Positions 25,419 to 35,059 are shown, counted from the stretch's first letter. The stretch is DNA of 64,000 nucleotides from Streptomyces sp. NBC_01306 (GCF_026340465.1 NZ_JAPEPC010000002.1:124001-188000), one strand, 5' to 3'. Translations and numbers: made by a program. The notes: generated by a model not told the origin, from the sequence alone.

Positions 25419-26996
25419 ATGCCGAGAGAACCGGGAGAGCCGGGAGGACCAGGAGAACCAGCTCCAGGGCTGCGACGCGACGCCATCGGGCTGCGCGAGG
25501 TCCTCTTCCAGAGCATCACCGCCATGGCTCCCGCGGCGGCCGTCGCGGCGTCGATCCCGTCGGGCGCCGCGTTCGCGGGCGGCAGCCTGCCGCTGTCGGT
25601 GCTGGTGGCGCTGGTCGCCTGTCTGTTCACCGCTTCGTGCGTCGCAGAGCTGGCACGGCAACTGCCCGCCGCTGGCTCGGTCGCGACGTACTCCGCGCAG
25701 GGCCTGCACCCGGCGGTCGGCTTCCTGGTCGGCTGGGGTTATGTCTTCGTCGAGGCGCTGGTGCCCGCCCTGCTGCTGCTCCAGCTCGGCTTCACCACGG
25801 CGGGCACCCTGCACCAGGAGTGGCCCTCGTACCCGACGGCCCTGTGGTGGCCGTGGTCCCTGGCCGGAGCGGTGATCATCGCCCTGGCCGGGTTCTACGG
25901 TGTCCGGGCATCGGCCCGCTTCGGCACGGTGCTCGGCGTCTTCGAGGTGCTTGTCCTGCTGGTCTTCGCCGTACTGCTGATCGTGAAGGCCGGGGACGCC
26001 AACACCCTTTCGGTGTTCGGCACTTCCCACACCGCTCATGGCTACACCGGGGTCGGCGGTGTCTTCGCCGGGTCCGTCTACACGGTGCTGGCCTTCTCCG
26101 GGTTCGAGGCGGCCGCGCCGCTCGCCGAGGAGGCACGCGATCCGCGGCGCACCATGCGGCGGGCGGTCCTCGGTGCGGCGCTCGCGATCGGTCTGTTCTA
26201 CGTCCTGACCACCTATGCGATGTCCGTGTACTTCGGCCCCGACCGGTTCGCCGGGTTCGGCGTTTCGGGTGCCGCGTCCTGGGAGGGCGTGGCGCGCGCC
26301 TCGTTCGGGCTCTTCTGGGTGCTGCTCTTCCTCGCGATCGTCAACTCGACCGTCGCCAACGCCAACGCGTGCGCGAACGTGTCGACGCGGACCGCCTTCG
26401 CGCTGGGGCGGATCGGCGTGTTCCCGCGCCGGTTCGCCCGTGTCCATCCGCGCCACCGCTCCCCGGTCACCGGGGTCGCCGTGCAGTTCGCCGTCGCGGT
26501 GGCCGCGGTGCTCGGACTCGGTCTCGCGTACGGCCCGGAGACCGCTTTCGCGCTGCTCGCCACGGTCATCGTCACGGTGGTCATCGGCGTGTACATCGTC
26601 GTCAATCTGGCTTGCGCGGGATACTTCCTGCGGCGCAGGCGCGACCTGTTCCGCCCGGTGCCGCATCTGCTCTTCCCGGTGCTGGGCATCGCCGCCTTCG
26701 TCCCCGCGCTCCTGACGGCGGCCGGGATCCCGGCCTTCGACTTCGTCTCCACGCTGAAGCCGCCCGTCTCGTACGCGGGGCCGGTCGTCGGCGGCTGGAT
26801 GCTGGCCGGCGTGGTGGTGCTGGCCGTGCTGGTGCGCAGGCATCCCGGGCGGCTCGCGGAGACGGGCCGGGTGCATCTGGACGGGCCGCCGGACCCCGCC
26901 GGAGTCCACAGTCCGCAGGAGAGCGGCGCCCCGACCGGGAAGGGCGCCGCCATGACCGGCAACACAACCGATGAGACAGGAGAGTTACCCGCATGA
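25419..26996 (+). CDS. APC family permease
   Basis: A 525-residue transporter with about 12 membrane segments, APC superfamily. The first segment motif is LREVLFQSITAMAPAAAVAA, and the conserved glutamate-containing segment is VYTVLAFSGFEAAAPLAEEA (near residues 225-245). The N-terminal 25 residues are Pro/Gly-rich. The ATG at 25419 follows GGAG. The stop overlaps the start of the acetamidase/formamidase gene by 4 bp, so the permease probably imports a small amide, amino acid or related amine for that enzyme. Confidence 0.85.
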   Translation: MPREPGEPGGPGEPAPGLRRDAIGLREVLFQSITAMAPAAAVAASIPSGAAFAGGSLPLSVLVALVACLFTASCVAELARQLPAAGSVATYSAQGLHPAVGFLVGWGYVFVEALVPALLLLQLGFTTAGTLHQEWPSYPTALWWPWSLAGAVIIALAGFYGVRASARFGTVLGVFEVLVLLVFAVLLIVKAGDANTLSVFGTSHTAHGYTGVGGVFAGSVYTVLAFSGFEAAAPLAEEARDPRRTMRRAVLGAALAIGLFYVLTTYAMSVYFGPDRFAGFGVSGAASWEGVARASFGLFWVLLFLAIVNSTVANANACANVSTRTAFALGRIGVFPRRFARVHPRHRSPVTGVAVQFAVAVAAVLGLGLAYGPETAFALLATVIVTVVIGVYIVVNLACAGYFLRRRRDLFRPVPHLLFPVLGIAAFVPALLTAAGIPAFDFVSTLKPPVSYAGPVVGGWMLAGVVVLAVLVRRHPGRLAETGRVHLDGPPDPAGVHSPQESGAPTGKGAAMTGNTTDETGELPA

Positions 26997-28009
26997 CTGA
27001 TCCGCGCATCCTGACGGTGCGGCCCGGCGAGGGAGAGTACGCCTGGACGTTCGGCGGGGCGGCCCCGGTGGCACGCATCGCGCCCGGCACCGTCCTTGAT
27101 CTGTTCACCGAGGACTGCTTCGCCGGCCGGGTGCGGTCGGAGAAGGACCTGGTGTCCGAGGTTTGCGAGTTCCCCTTCCTCAACCCGCAGACGGGCCCCT
27201 TCCACATCGAGGGCGCCGAGCCCGGCGACACGGTGGCCGTGCACTTCGTATCGGTCGAACCGGCCCGCGACTGGGCCGCGTCGACGACCGTCCCGCTCTT
27301 CGGCGCGCTGACCTCCACCCACACGACGGCCACCCTGCAGCCACCGCTGCCCGAGGTCGTCTGGATGTGGGAGCTGGACCGGGAGCGGCGCACCTGCCTC
27401 TTCCGGGCGCGCGACAGCGACTTCGAGATCGCCCTGCCGATGGACCCGATGCACGGCACGGTCGGGGTGGCCCCGGCCAATCTGGAGGTGCGCTCCGCGC
27501 TGGTGCCCGACGCGCACGGCGGGAACATGGACACCCCGGAGATGCGCGCGGGCGTCACCTGCTACCTCGGGGTGAACGTCGAGGGCGCGCTGCTCAGCCT
27601 CGGTGACGGGCACGCCAGGCAGGGTGAGGGCGAGACCTGCGGGGTGGCCGTGGAGTGCGCCATGAATACCGTCGTCGTGGTCGAACTCCTGAAGGGCGTG
27701 GCGACGCCGTGGCCCCGGCTGGAGTCGGACACCCATCTGATGTCGACCGGCTCGGCCCGCCCGCTGGAGGACGCCTTCCGGATATCGCAACTGGACCTGG
27801 TGCAGTGGCTGTCACGCGACTACGGGCTGTCCGAACTGGACGCGTACCAGCTCCTCTCCCAGGCGGGCGAGGCCCCGCTCGCCAACGTCTGCGACGCCAA
27901 CTACACCTGTGTCGCGAAGATCCGCAAGGAATGGCTGCCGTCCGGAGAACCGCACCGCGGTCTGCACCGTCATCTCAGGGAGACGGCTGCGGTACTCCCC
28001 CGGCCCTGA
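26993..28009 (+). CDS. Acetamidase/formamidase family protein
   Basis: A 338-residue enzyme of the FmdA/AmdA family, which hydrolyses short amides to ammonia and a carboxylate. Family features include PGTVLDLFTEDCFAG (near 35-48), FPFLNPQTGPFHIEGAEPGD (near 60-80), the core PMDPMHGTVGVAP and YLGVNVEGALLSLGDGHARQGEGE near 190-210. The last carries the conserved G-D-x-H-A-x-Q-G-x-G-E metal/substrate loop. It is translationally coupled to the APC permease. The natural substrate is unknown; some members act on formamide from histidine or cyanide breakdown. Confidence 0.85.
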   Translation: MTDPRILTVRPGEGEYAWTFGGAAPVARIAPGTVLDLFTEDCFAGRVRSEKDLVSEVCEFPFLNPQTGPFHIEGAEPGDTVAVHFVSVEPARDWAASTTVPLFGALTSTHTTATLQPPLPEVVWMWELDRERRTCLFRARDSDFEIALPMDPMHGTVGVAPANLEVRSALVPDAHGGNMDTPEMRAGVTCYLGVNVEGALLSLGDGHARQGEGETCGVAVECAMNTVVVVELLKGVATPWPRLESDTHLMSTGSARPLEDAFRISQLDLVQWLSRDYGLSELDAYQLLSQAGEAPLANVCDANYTCVAKIRKEWLPSGEPHRGLHRHLRETAAVLPRP

Positions 28010-28067
28010 CCTCAGCCTGACCGCACCGCCACAGACGTACCCGTTCCCCCCACCCCAGGAGAGCCAG

Positions 28068-28670
28068 ATGGCACGCAACGGATCAGGTCCCAGCCGCAGA
28101 CGGCTGCTGCAGAGCGCGGCGCTCGTGGCCACCGCGAGCATCCTGCTGCCCGCGACCGACGCAGAGGCCGAGAGCGCGTCGGACACCGACTACCCGACCG
28201 CCCACTGGATGCCCGCATCCACCGCCAACTACACGGCGTCCACCCGTCCGTCGGCGTACAAGATCGACCGGGTGGTCATCCACGTCACCCAGGAGACCTT
28301 CACCAACACCCTGGCCATCTTCCGGGATCCGGCGAAGGCGGTCACCGCCCACTATGTGGTCCGCTCGTCCGACGGATACATCGCCCAGTGCGTCCGGGAG
28401 CACGACATCGCCTGGCACGCCGGGAACTGGGACTACAACACCCGCAGTATCGGCATCGAGCACGAGGGCTGGGTCGACAAGCCCGAGTACTTCACCGACG
28501 CCCTGTACGAGAAGTCGGCGGCGCTCACCGCGTCCGTCTGCGACCGGTACTCGATCCCCAAGGACCGCACCCACATCATCGGGCATGTCGAGGTCCCGGG
28601 CACCGACCACACGGACCCCGGTCCGCACTGGGACTGGGTCCGCTACCTGCGGCTGGTCAACCTCGCCTGA
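28068..28670 (+). CDS. Secreted N-acetylmuramoyl-L-alanine amidase
   Basis: A 200-residue amidase_2 (T7 lysozyme/AmpD/PGRP fold) enzyme that cuts the bond between MurNAc and the stem peptide. The N-terminus SRRRLLQSAALVATASILLP is a twin-arginine-like signal ending near residue 32. Zinc ligands are visible: His in VVIHVTQETF, His in HIIGHVEVPGTDHTDPGPHW; the catalytic region includes HDIAWHAGNWDYNTRSIGIE. AGGAG precedes the ATG. The enzyme probably acts on the cell's own wall or on other bacteria. It is read in the same direction as the acetamidase but is probably separate. Confidence 0.88.
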   Translation: MARNGSGPSRRRLLQSAALVATASILLPATDAEAESASDTDYPTAHWMPASTANYTASTRPSAYKIDRVVIHVTQETFTNTLAIFRDPAKAVTAHYVVRSSDGYIAQCVREHDIAWHAGNWDYNTRSIGIEHEGWVDKPEYFTDALYEKSAALTASVCDRYSIPKDRTHIIGHVEVPGTDHTDPGPHWDWVRYLRLVNLA

Positions 28671-28745
28671 CAGGACGCTTGCCCGGTCCCGCCGCCGGGG
28701 CGACGATGGCCGTGTCCGGTGCACCGCAGGGCCGGGGAGGCCGAG

Positions 28746-29999
28746 TTGACCGACACATGGGTGGCTCTGGAGGCAGGGGCCGATCCCGCGCGGCGCCGCA
28801 GGGCGCTGCGCGGAGCGTACGAGTCGTTCGCGGCCGCGGGGCGGGTCGAGCGCCCCGTGCGGGCCGTGGTCGCGGAGTCCTGGCGGCGCTCGGCCCGCGC
28901 ACGGGTCAGCCGCGAGGGGACGGCGCACGTCGAGCTGTCCGACGACGGGCTCGCCGCGTACCGGGACAGCCATCCGCTGGCCCGGGTGATGCCGCTGTTC
29001 CGCGAGCTGATGGGTGCCTACGCGATGGACGGCGAGCATCTGCTTGCGGTGTGCGACGCACATGGGCGGCTGCTCTGGGTGGAGGGGCACGCGACACCCC
29101 GCAGACAGGCGGGGCTGATGAACTTCGTACCGGGGGCGCGCTGGGCGGAGGCGGCGACCGGGACCAACGCGCCCGGCACCGCCATCGCCGTGGACCGTCC
29201 CGTGCAGGTCTTCGCGGCCGAGCACTTCCAGCGGCCCGTCCACCCGTGGACCTGTGCCGCGGCGCCGGTCCACGATCCGGGCACCGGGCGGCTGCTGGGC
29301 GCCGTGGACATCACCGGCGGCGACCGGCTCGCCCATCCGCACAGCCTGGCCTTCGTCAGCGCGGTCGCACGGGCCGCCGAATCGCAGCTCGCACTGCTCG
29401 CGCCACCGCCCTCAGCCGGATCCGTCCAGCTGTCGGTGCTCGGGCGGGACGCGGCACTGCTCGTGGTGGGCGGCCTCAAGTACGGGCTCAGCCGACGGCA
29501 CAGTGAGATCCTCACGGTGCTCGCCCAGCACCCGGAAGGCGTCACCGGGGACGAACTGCTCGTCGAGCTGTACGAGGACGAGACGGTCACCCCGGTCACT
29601 CTGCGCGCGGAGCTGTTCCGGCTGCGCGGGCTGCTCGGCCCTGAGCTGCTGCGGTCGCGTCCCTACCGGCTGGCCGATCCCGTCGACACGGACTTCGCGG
29701 GGGTGGCACGGCTGCTGGCGTCCGGGGCAGTGACCTCGGCGATGAACGCGTACGCCGGTCCGCTGCTGCCCGCGTCGCGGGCGCCCGCGGTGGTCCGGCT
29801 GCGCCGGCGGCTCGCCGACCAGCTGCGGGAGGCACTGATCGCACGCGGGGATCCGGGGCTGCTCGCTGACTGGGCGTACAGCCCGTGGGGCGAGGACGAC
29901 CTCCCCGTCTGGCGGGCGCTCGCCACCGCGCTGCCCGCCCGGCAGCGGTCGTCCGCCGTGTCGCGGGTGCGCGAACTGGACTCCTGGCAGGGTTCCTGA
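28746..29999 (+). CDS. GAF-domain transcriptional regulator
   Basis: A regulator of about 417 residues. Residues 60-210 form a GAF-like sensor of the type found in AcoR activators (ESWRRSARARVSREGTAHVE then LLWVEGHATPRRQAGLMNFV and WAEAATGTNAPGTAIA). After a linker, residues 245-320 form a winged-helix output (LKYGLSRRHSEILTVLAQHP ... LRAELFRLRGLLGPELLRS). There is no AAA domain, so it is not sigma-54 dependent. The TTG at 28746 follows GGGGAGG at a good distance; GTG 28719 is in frame but lacks a site. It lies directly upstream of the betaine block and probably controls it. Confidence 0.75.
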   Translation: MTDTWVALEAGADPARRRRALRGAYESFAAAGRVERPVRAVVAESWRRSARARVSREGTAHVELSDDGLAAYRDSHPLARVMPLFRELMGAYAMDGEHLLAVCDAHGRLLWVEGHATPRRQAGLMNFVPGARWAEAATGTNAPGTAIAVDRPVQVFAAEHFQRPVHPWTCAAAPVHDPGTGRLLGAVDITGGDRLAHPHSLAFVSAVARAAESQLALLAPPPSAGSVQLSVLGRDAALLVVGGLKYGLSRRHSEILTVLAQHPEGVTGDELLVELYEDETVTPVTLRAELFRLRGLLGPELLRSRPYRLADPVDTDFAGVARLLASGAVTSAMNAYAGPLLPASRAPAVVRLRRRLADQLREALIARGDPGLLADWAYSPWGEDDLPVWRALATALPARQRSSAVSRVRELDSWQGS

Positions 30000-30057
30000 C
30001 CACTGCTCGCTTCCCCCGGCTGCCTCGCCCGTACTGCGCGGAGGCCCGGTGCTCCCT

Positions 30058-30093
30058 ACTGTCGGTTGGTAAAGCACTGTCGGTCGGTAAAGA
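30058..30093. promoter_or_regulatory. Tandem 18-bp direct repeat before the betaine operon
   Basis: ACTGTCGGTTGGTAAAGC (30058-30075) is followed at once by ACTGTCGGTCGGTAAAGA (30076-30093), 56 bp before the aldehyde dehydrogenase start. Direct repeats of this length suit an activator binding twice on adjacent turns; the GAF regulator upstream is the natural candidate. Confidence 0.55.
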
Positions 30094-30148
30094 ACCGCCG
30101 ACGGAGTGTCCACGCGCAAGCCGGACGCCCAAAACCGGAGGAGTCCAC

Positions 30149-31618
30149 ATGCCTGAGCTTTTCATCGGCGGGACCTGGACGGCCGCCGCTGACGGGGGGC
30201 TCCGCGAGATCCACTGCCCCGCCGACGGCACGCTGGTGGCGACGGTCGACGAGGCGGGTCCGAGTGACGCGTCGGCGGCGATCGCCGCGGCGCGTGAGGC
30301 GTTCGACAACGGTCCGTGGCCCGCCACCCCGGCCGCCGAGCGGGGTGCCCTGCTGCTGCGGGTCGCCGCCCTGATCGAACGCGACCAGGACACGCTCGCC
30401 CGCGCCGAGTCCCTGGACACCGGGAAGCGGCTCGTGGAGAGCGAGTACGACATGGCGGACATCGCCAACTGCTTCCGCTACTTCGGCAATCTCGTGGCGG
30501 CCGGCGGCACCGACCGGGTGGTCGACACCGGGGACCCCGGTGTCGACAGCCGGATCGTGCACGAACCTGTCGGTGTGTGCGCGCTGATCACCCCCTGGAA
30601 CTATCCGCTGCTGCAGACCGCGTGGAAGGTCGCGCCGGCGCTCGGCGCCGGCAACACCTTCGTACTGAAGCCGAGCGAACTGACCCCGCACACCGCCATC
30701 TTCCTGATGCGGCTGCTGACCGAGGCCGGGCTGCCGGACGGGGCGGCGAATCTCGTCCTGGGCACCGGACCGGCCGTGGGCGCACCCCTCACCGAGGACC
30801 CGCGGGTCGACATGGTGTCCTTCACCGGCGGGCTGGTCACCGGACGCCGCATCATGGCCGCCGCGGCCCCCACCGTGAAGAAGATCGCCCTGGAACTCGG
30901 CGGCAAGAACCCCAACATCGTCTTCGCTGACGCGGAGTACGAGAGCGCCGTGGACTATGCCCTGACCGCCGTGTTCCTCCACTCGGGCCAGGTCTGCTCG
31001 GCCGGCGCACGGCTGCTCGTCCAGGACGAGCTGCACGACCGGTTCATCGAGGACGTGGTGGCCGGGGCGCGGGCCATCCCACTGGGCGGCCCCTTCGACG
31101 AGAGCGCGCGGACCGGTCCGCTGATCTCGGCGGCCCACCGCGAGAAGGTGGAGGCCTATGTGGCGGCCGGCATCGCCGAGGGCGCGGTGCTCCGGTGCGG
31201 GGGCGCACGGCCGGAGGACCGGGCGCTGGACTCCGGTTTCTACTACCTGCCGACGGTGCTGGACGAGTGCACCCCGGGGATGTCCGTGGTGCGTGACGAG
31301 TCGTTCGGCCCGGTCCTGACCGTCGAGCGGTTCCGCGACGAGGACGAAGCCGTCGCTCTCGCCAATGACACGGTCTACGGGCTGTCCGGCGGGGTCTGGT
31401 CCCAGGACGTCGGCCGGGCCCACCGGGTGGCGTCCCGGCTGCGGGCGGGCACCGTGTGGATCAACGACTTCCAGCCGTACGTACCGCAGGCCGAGTGGGG
31501 CGGAATGAAGCAGTCCGGTTTCGGGCGCGAGCTGGGCCCCGCAGGGCTCGCCGAGTATCAGGAGGCCAAGCACGTGTGGCGCAATCTGTCACCGCGTCCG
31601 CTGAGGTGGTTCGAGTGA
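30149..31618 (+). CDS. Betaine-aldehyde-type dehydrogenase
   Basis: A 489-residue NAD(P)-dependent aldehyde dehydrogenase. Catalytic Glu249 lies in LELGGKNPNIVF and the nucleophile Cys283 in LHSGQVCSAGARLLV. The NAD-binding PWNYPLLQTAWKVAPALGAG segment is near residues 150-168. The GQVCSAG-type active site is usual in betaine-aldehyde and related dehydrogenases. Here, next to choline oxidase, the natural job is to oxidise betaine aldehyde (also made by choline oxidase itself) to glycine betaine, an osmoprotectant. AGGAG precedes the ATG. It overlaps the permease start by 4 bp (GTGA). Confidence 0.85.
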   Translation: MPELFIGGTWTAAADGGLREIHCPADGTLVATVDEAGPSDASAAIAAAREAFDNGPWPATPAAERGALLLRVAALIERDQDTLARAESLDTGKRLVESEYDMADIANCFRYFGNLVAAGGTDRVVDTGDPGVDSRIVHEPVGVCALITPWNYPLLQTAWKVAPALGAGNTFVLKPSELTPHTAIFLMRLLTEAGLPDGAANLVLGTGPAVGAPLTEDPRVDMVSFTGGLVTGRRIMAAAAPTVKKIALELGGKNPNIVFADAEYESAVDYALTAVFLHSGQVCSAGARLLVQDELHDRFIEDVVAGARAIPLGGPFDESARTGPLISAAHREKVEAYVAAGIAEGAVLRCGGARPEDRALDSGFYYLPTVLDECTPGMSVVRDESFGPVLTVERFRDEDEAVALANDTVYGLSGGVWSQDVGRAHRVASRLRAGTVWINDFQPYVPQAEWGGMKQSGFGRELGPAGLAEYQEAKHVWRNLSPRPLRWFE

Positions 31619-33207
31619 ACCGGAAGGGCGCCGGCGGATCCGGCGGGGACGGCACCGCGCCGGATCCCGGGAGCGAGGCCCGCACGCAGAGCCAGGACGA
31701 CGACGACTCGCTCTCGGCGTTCGGCTACAAACCCGAACTCAAGCGCACCCTCGGCAACTTCCACACCTTCGCCGCCGGGATCAGCTACATCTCGATCCTC
31801 ACCGGTACCTTCCAGCTGTTCTACTTCGGTGTCAGCTTCGGCGGGCCCGCCTACTGGTGGTCGTGGCCGATGGTCTTCATCGGCCAGCTGATGGTGGCCC
31901 TCTGTTTCTGCGAGCTGGCCGCCCGGTACCCGGTGGCGGGCTCGGTCTACAACTGGGCGAAGAAGCTCGGCGGCCCGCACATCGGTTGGCTCGGCGGCTG
32001 GATGATGCTGACCGCGACGATGGTGTCGCTGGCTGCCGTGGCACTCGCGTACCAGATCACGCTGCCGCAGATCTCGTCGACCTTCCAGTTCGTCGGGAAC
32101 GGCAGCGGCAAGACCGACGCGGCGGAGAACGCCGTCCTGCTGGGCAGCGTCCTGATCCTCTTCACCACCCTGGTGAACGCCTTCGGGGTCAAGCTGATGG
32201 CCAGGATCAACTCCGCCGGTGTCATGGTCGAGCTGATCGCGGCCGTCGTCCTGATCATCCTGCTGGCCGCGCACATCACCCGGGGGCCCTCCGCCATCAC
32301 CCAGACGTACGGCATCGGTTCGGGGCAGACCCTGGGCTACCTCCGGGCGTTCCTGACCGCTTCACTCGCCTCCGCGTATGTGATGTACGGCTTCGACACG
32401 GCGTCCTCGCTCGGCGAGGAGAGCGTGGATCCCAGCCGGAACGCCCCGCGGGCGATTCTGCGGGCCCTGTTCTTCTCCTTCCTGCTCGGCGGGCTCATCC
32501 TGCTGTTCGCGCTGCTGGCCGTGCCCAGCCTGACCTCGAAGAAGCTGGCCACGGACGGTCTGCAGTACGTGGTGCTCTCCACGCTCGGCTCGACGATCGG
32601 CCAGATCGTGCTGTGGTGCGTGGTCATCGCCATCACCGTCTGCGAGCTCGCGGTGCACGCGGCGGGCATCCGGCTGGCGTTCGCGATGGCCCGCGACAAC
32701 TGTCTGCCGGCTTCGTCACTGCTCGCCCGGGTCAGCCCGCGCTTCAAGACCCCGGTCCTTCCGGCGATCATCATCGGCATCGTCGGTGTCGTGATCCTGG
32801 TGATCAACATCAACCAGCCGCAGATCTTCTCGGTGATCACGAGTATCGCGATCATCATGATCTACGTGGCGTATCTGCTGGTCACCACCCCGATGCTGAT
32901 CCGGCGTCTGCGCGGTACCTGGGAGCCCGCCGAAGGGCGCTTCACGCTCGGCCGGTTCGGACTCCCCGTCAACATCTTCGCCGTGCTGTGGGGCTTCGGT
33001 ATGTCGCTCAACCTCGCCTGGCCGCGCAGCGCCGTCTACAACGCGACGGGCCCGCACCACTGGTATCTCCAGTGGGGTGCGTTCGTCTTCATCGGGATCG
33101 TCGGCGGCGGCGGGTTCGCGTACTACTGGTTCATCCAGCGCAAGAAGACCGGCGTACTGGACGCGCACCGCGCCGTCCTGGAGACCCCGGAGCCGCCCGG
33201 CGTCTGA
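31615..33207 (+). CDS. APC family permease (choline/amine uptake?)
   Basis: A 530-residue transporter with 12 membrane segments starting at GTG 31615, which overlaps the dehydrogenase stop. The motif CELAARYPVAGSVYNWAKKL (near residues 98-117) is that of the amino-acid/GABA/choline branch of the APC superfamily. The 40-residue N-terminus is hydrophilic and acidic (DDDDS). Being coupled to betaine-aldehyde dehydrogenase and followed by choline oxidase, it probably imports choline or a related amine. This is inferred from context only. Confidence 0.82.
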   Translation: MNRKGAGGSGGDGTAPDPGSEARTQSQDDDDSLSAFGYKPELKRTLGNFHTFAAGISYISILTGTFQLFYFGVSFGGPAYWWSWPMVFIGQLMVALCFCELAARYPVAGSVYNWAKKLGGPHIGWLGGWMMLTATMVSLAAVALAYQITLPQISSTFQFVGNGSGKTDAAENAVLLGSVLILFTTLVNAFGVKLMARINSAGVMVELIAAVVLIILLAAHITRGPSAITQTYGIGSGQTLGYLRAFLTASLASAYVMYGFDTASSLGEESVDPSRNAPRAILRALFFSFLLGGLILLFALLAVPSLTSKKLATDGLQYVVLSTLGSTIGQIVLWCVVIAITVCELAVHAAGIRLAFAMARDNCLPASSLLARVSPRFKTPVLPAIIIGIVGVVILVININQPQIFSVITSIAIIMIYVAYLLVTTPMLIRRLRGTWEPAEGRFTLGRFGLPVNIFAVLWGFGMSLNLAWPRSAVYNATGPHHWYLQWGAFVFIGIVGGGGFAYYWFIQRKKTGVLDAHRAVLETPEPPGV

Positions 33208-33306
33208 ACCAGCCGCCCCCCCTGCACCACTGCCCCCTTGCACCACTGCCCCCACCAGTCCTTTCTCTCCTCCTCCCCCCGCCGGAACCCCTGATCTGGA
33301 GCAGCC

Positions 33307-34884
33307 ATGTCCGAGGAAACGCCCGAGCGCCCCGACGCCAGCCGGGCATACGACTACGTGGTGGTGGGCGGCGGTACCGCGGGCGCGGTCGTCGCCGCCC
33401 GGCTGAGTGAGGACCCCGCGGTCACCGTGTGCGTACTGGAGGCCGGTCCGTCGGACGCGGGCGACGACAACGTGCTGCGGCTCGACCGCTGGATGGCCCT
33501 GCTGGAGTCCGGGTACGACTGGGACTACCCGGTGGAGCCGCAGGAGAACGGCAACAGCTTCATGCGGCACGCCCGGGCCAAGGTGCTGGGCGGCTGCTCG
33601 TCGCACAACTCCTGCATCGCCTTCTGGGCACCGGCCGAGGACCTCGACGAGTGGGGCGCGCTCGGCTGTACGGGATGGAGCGCGGCGGACTGCTTCCCGC
33701 TCTACCGGCGGCTGGAGAGCAATGACGCGCCGGGTGACCACCACGGCCGCTCGGGTCCTGTGACCATCCGTACCGTTCCGCCGGCCGACCCCTGCGGTGC
33801 GGCGCTGCTGGACGCGTGCGAGGAGGCCGGGATTCCCCGTACGCCCTTCAACACGGGGACGACCGTGGTGCGCGGGGCGCACTGGTTCCAGATCAACGCC
33901 CGTGCGGACGGCACCCGTTCGTCGGCTTCGGTGTCCTATCTGCACCCGGTGCTCGCCGACCGGCCGAATCTGGAGATCCGGACCGGCCTCCAGGCCAAGC
34001 GGCTGCTCTTCGACGCGGACCAGCGGTGCACCGGGGTGGAGTACCTGGAGCCCGACACGATCCACAGCGGCTCGGTGACCGCGCGCCGCGAGGTGATCGT
34101 CAGCTGCGGGGCCATCGACTCGCCGAAGCTGCTGATGCTGTCGGGCATCGGACCGGCCGGGCATCTGCGCGAGAGCGGGGTCGGCGTACGGGTGGACTCC
34201 CCCGGTGTCGGCTCCCATCTCCAGGACCACCCGGAGGGCGTGATCATGTGGGAGGCGAAGCAGCCCATGGTCACCTCCTCCACCCAGTGGTGGGAGATCG
34301 GCATCTTCTCCGACACCGAACCGGATCTGGACCGGCCCGACCTGATGTTCCACTACGGCTCGGTGCCCTTCGACATGAACACCTACCGGCGCGGCTATCC
34401 GACGACGGACAACGCGTTCTGCCTCACACCGAACGTCACCCGGGCCCGCTCGATGGGCACGGTCCGTCTGCGTACCCGTGACTTCCGCGACAAGCCCCGC
34501 GTCGATCCGCGCTACTTCACCGACGAGCACGACATCCGGGTGATGACCTACGGGCTGCGGCTGGCACGGAAGATCGTCTCCCAGCCCGCGATGGCCGAAT
34601 GGGCCGGTACGGAACTGGCGCCGGGGGCCGCCGCACGCTCCGACGACGAGCTGTTCGCGTACATCCGCGAGACCCACAACACCGTCTACCACCCGGCGGG
34701 CACCGTCCGGATGGGTGCGGCCGACGACCCGGACTCCCCCCTCGACCCGCAGCTGCGGGTGAAGGGTGTCACCGGGCTGCGGGTGGCCGACGCGTCGGTC
34801 ATGCCGTTCCTGCCGACGGTGAATCCCTGCATCACCACCATGATGATCGGCGAGAAGTGCGCCGACATGATCAAGGGCGGCTGA
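33307..34884 (+). CDS. codA: Choline oxidase-like GMC oxidoreductase
   Basis: A 525-residue FAD enzyme of the GMC family. The FAD-binding VVVGGGTAGAVVAARLSE is at residues 17-34. From memory of Arthrobacter choline oxidase, every active-site residue is present: His100 (flavin link, CodA His99) and Ser102 in SSHNSCIAF, Glu310 (CodA Glu312) in DHPEGV, His349 (His351) in FHYGS, His462 (His466) in VYHPAG and Asn506 (Asn510) in TVNP. Choline oxidase oxidises choline to betaine aldehyde and on to glycine betaine, making H2O2. It follows the permease by about 100 bp of Pro/Ser-type C-rich DNA. The conserved flavin-link His makes oxidase activity more likely than dehydrogenase activity. Confidence 0.85.
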   Translation: MSEETPERPDASRAYDYVVVGGGTAGAVVAARLSEDPAVTVCVLEAGPSDAGDDNVLRLDRWMALLESGYDWDYPVEPQENGNSFMRHARAKVLGGCSSHNSCIAFWAPAEDLDEWGALGCTGWSAADCFPLYRRLESNDAPGDHHGRSGPVTIRTVPPADPCGAALLDACEEAGIPRTPFNTGTTVVRGAHWFQINARADGTRSSASVSYLHPVLADRPNLEIRTGLQAKRLLFDADQRCTGVEYLEPDTIHSGSVTARREVIVSCGAIDSPKLLMLSGIGPAGHLRESGVGVRVDSPGVGSHLQDHPEGVIMWEAKQPMVTSSTQWWEIGIFSDTEPDLDRPDLMFHYGSVPFDMNTYRRGYPTTDNAFCLTPNVTRARSMGTVRLRTRDFRDKPRVDPRYFTDEHDIRVMTYGLRLARKIVSQPAMAEWAGTELAPGAAARSDDELFAYIRETHNTVYHPAGTVRMGAADDPDSPLDPQLRVKGVTGLRVADASVMPFLPTVNPCITTMMIGEKCADMIKGG

Positions 34885-35059
34885 TCGGAGGGCGGTTGAT
34901 CAGGGGGCGGTCGATCAGGGTCCGGCCCGCCGCGACGCAGGCCCGCGCGGTCGCGCACACTCCCCCGCCGTCGCAACGTGGTTGCAACGTCGTGGTCCCT
35001 ACCCTCGGCTCCGAGCGCCGTCCAACGGCGGGCGGCGCGGATTCCGGGAGGCCACTGAC

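Noticed and set aside
23820..26909. A 1029-codon minus-strand frame opposite xylulokinase and the APC permease
   Set aside because: It is the G+C-driven antisense shadow of two well-supported genes, rich in Arg/Gly/Asp repeats with no recognisable domain.
32716..34692. A 658-codon minus-strand frame opposite the permease and choline oxidase
   Set aside because: The plus strand carries clear enzyme motifs throughout; the antisense frame has only low-complexity composition.
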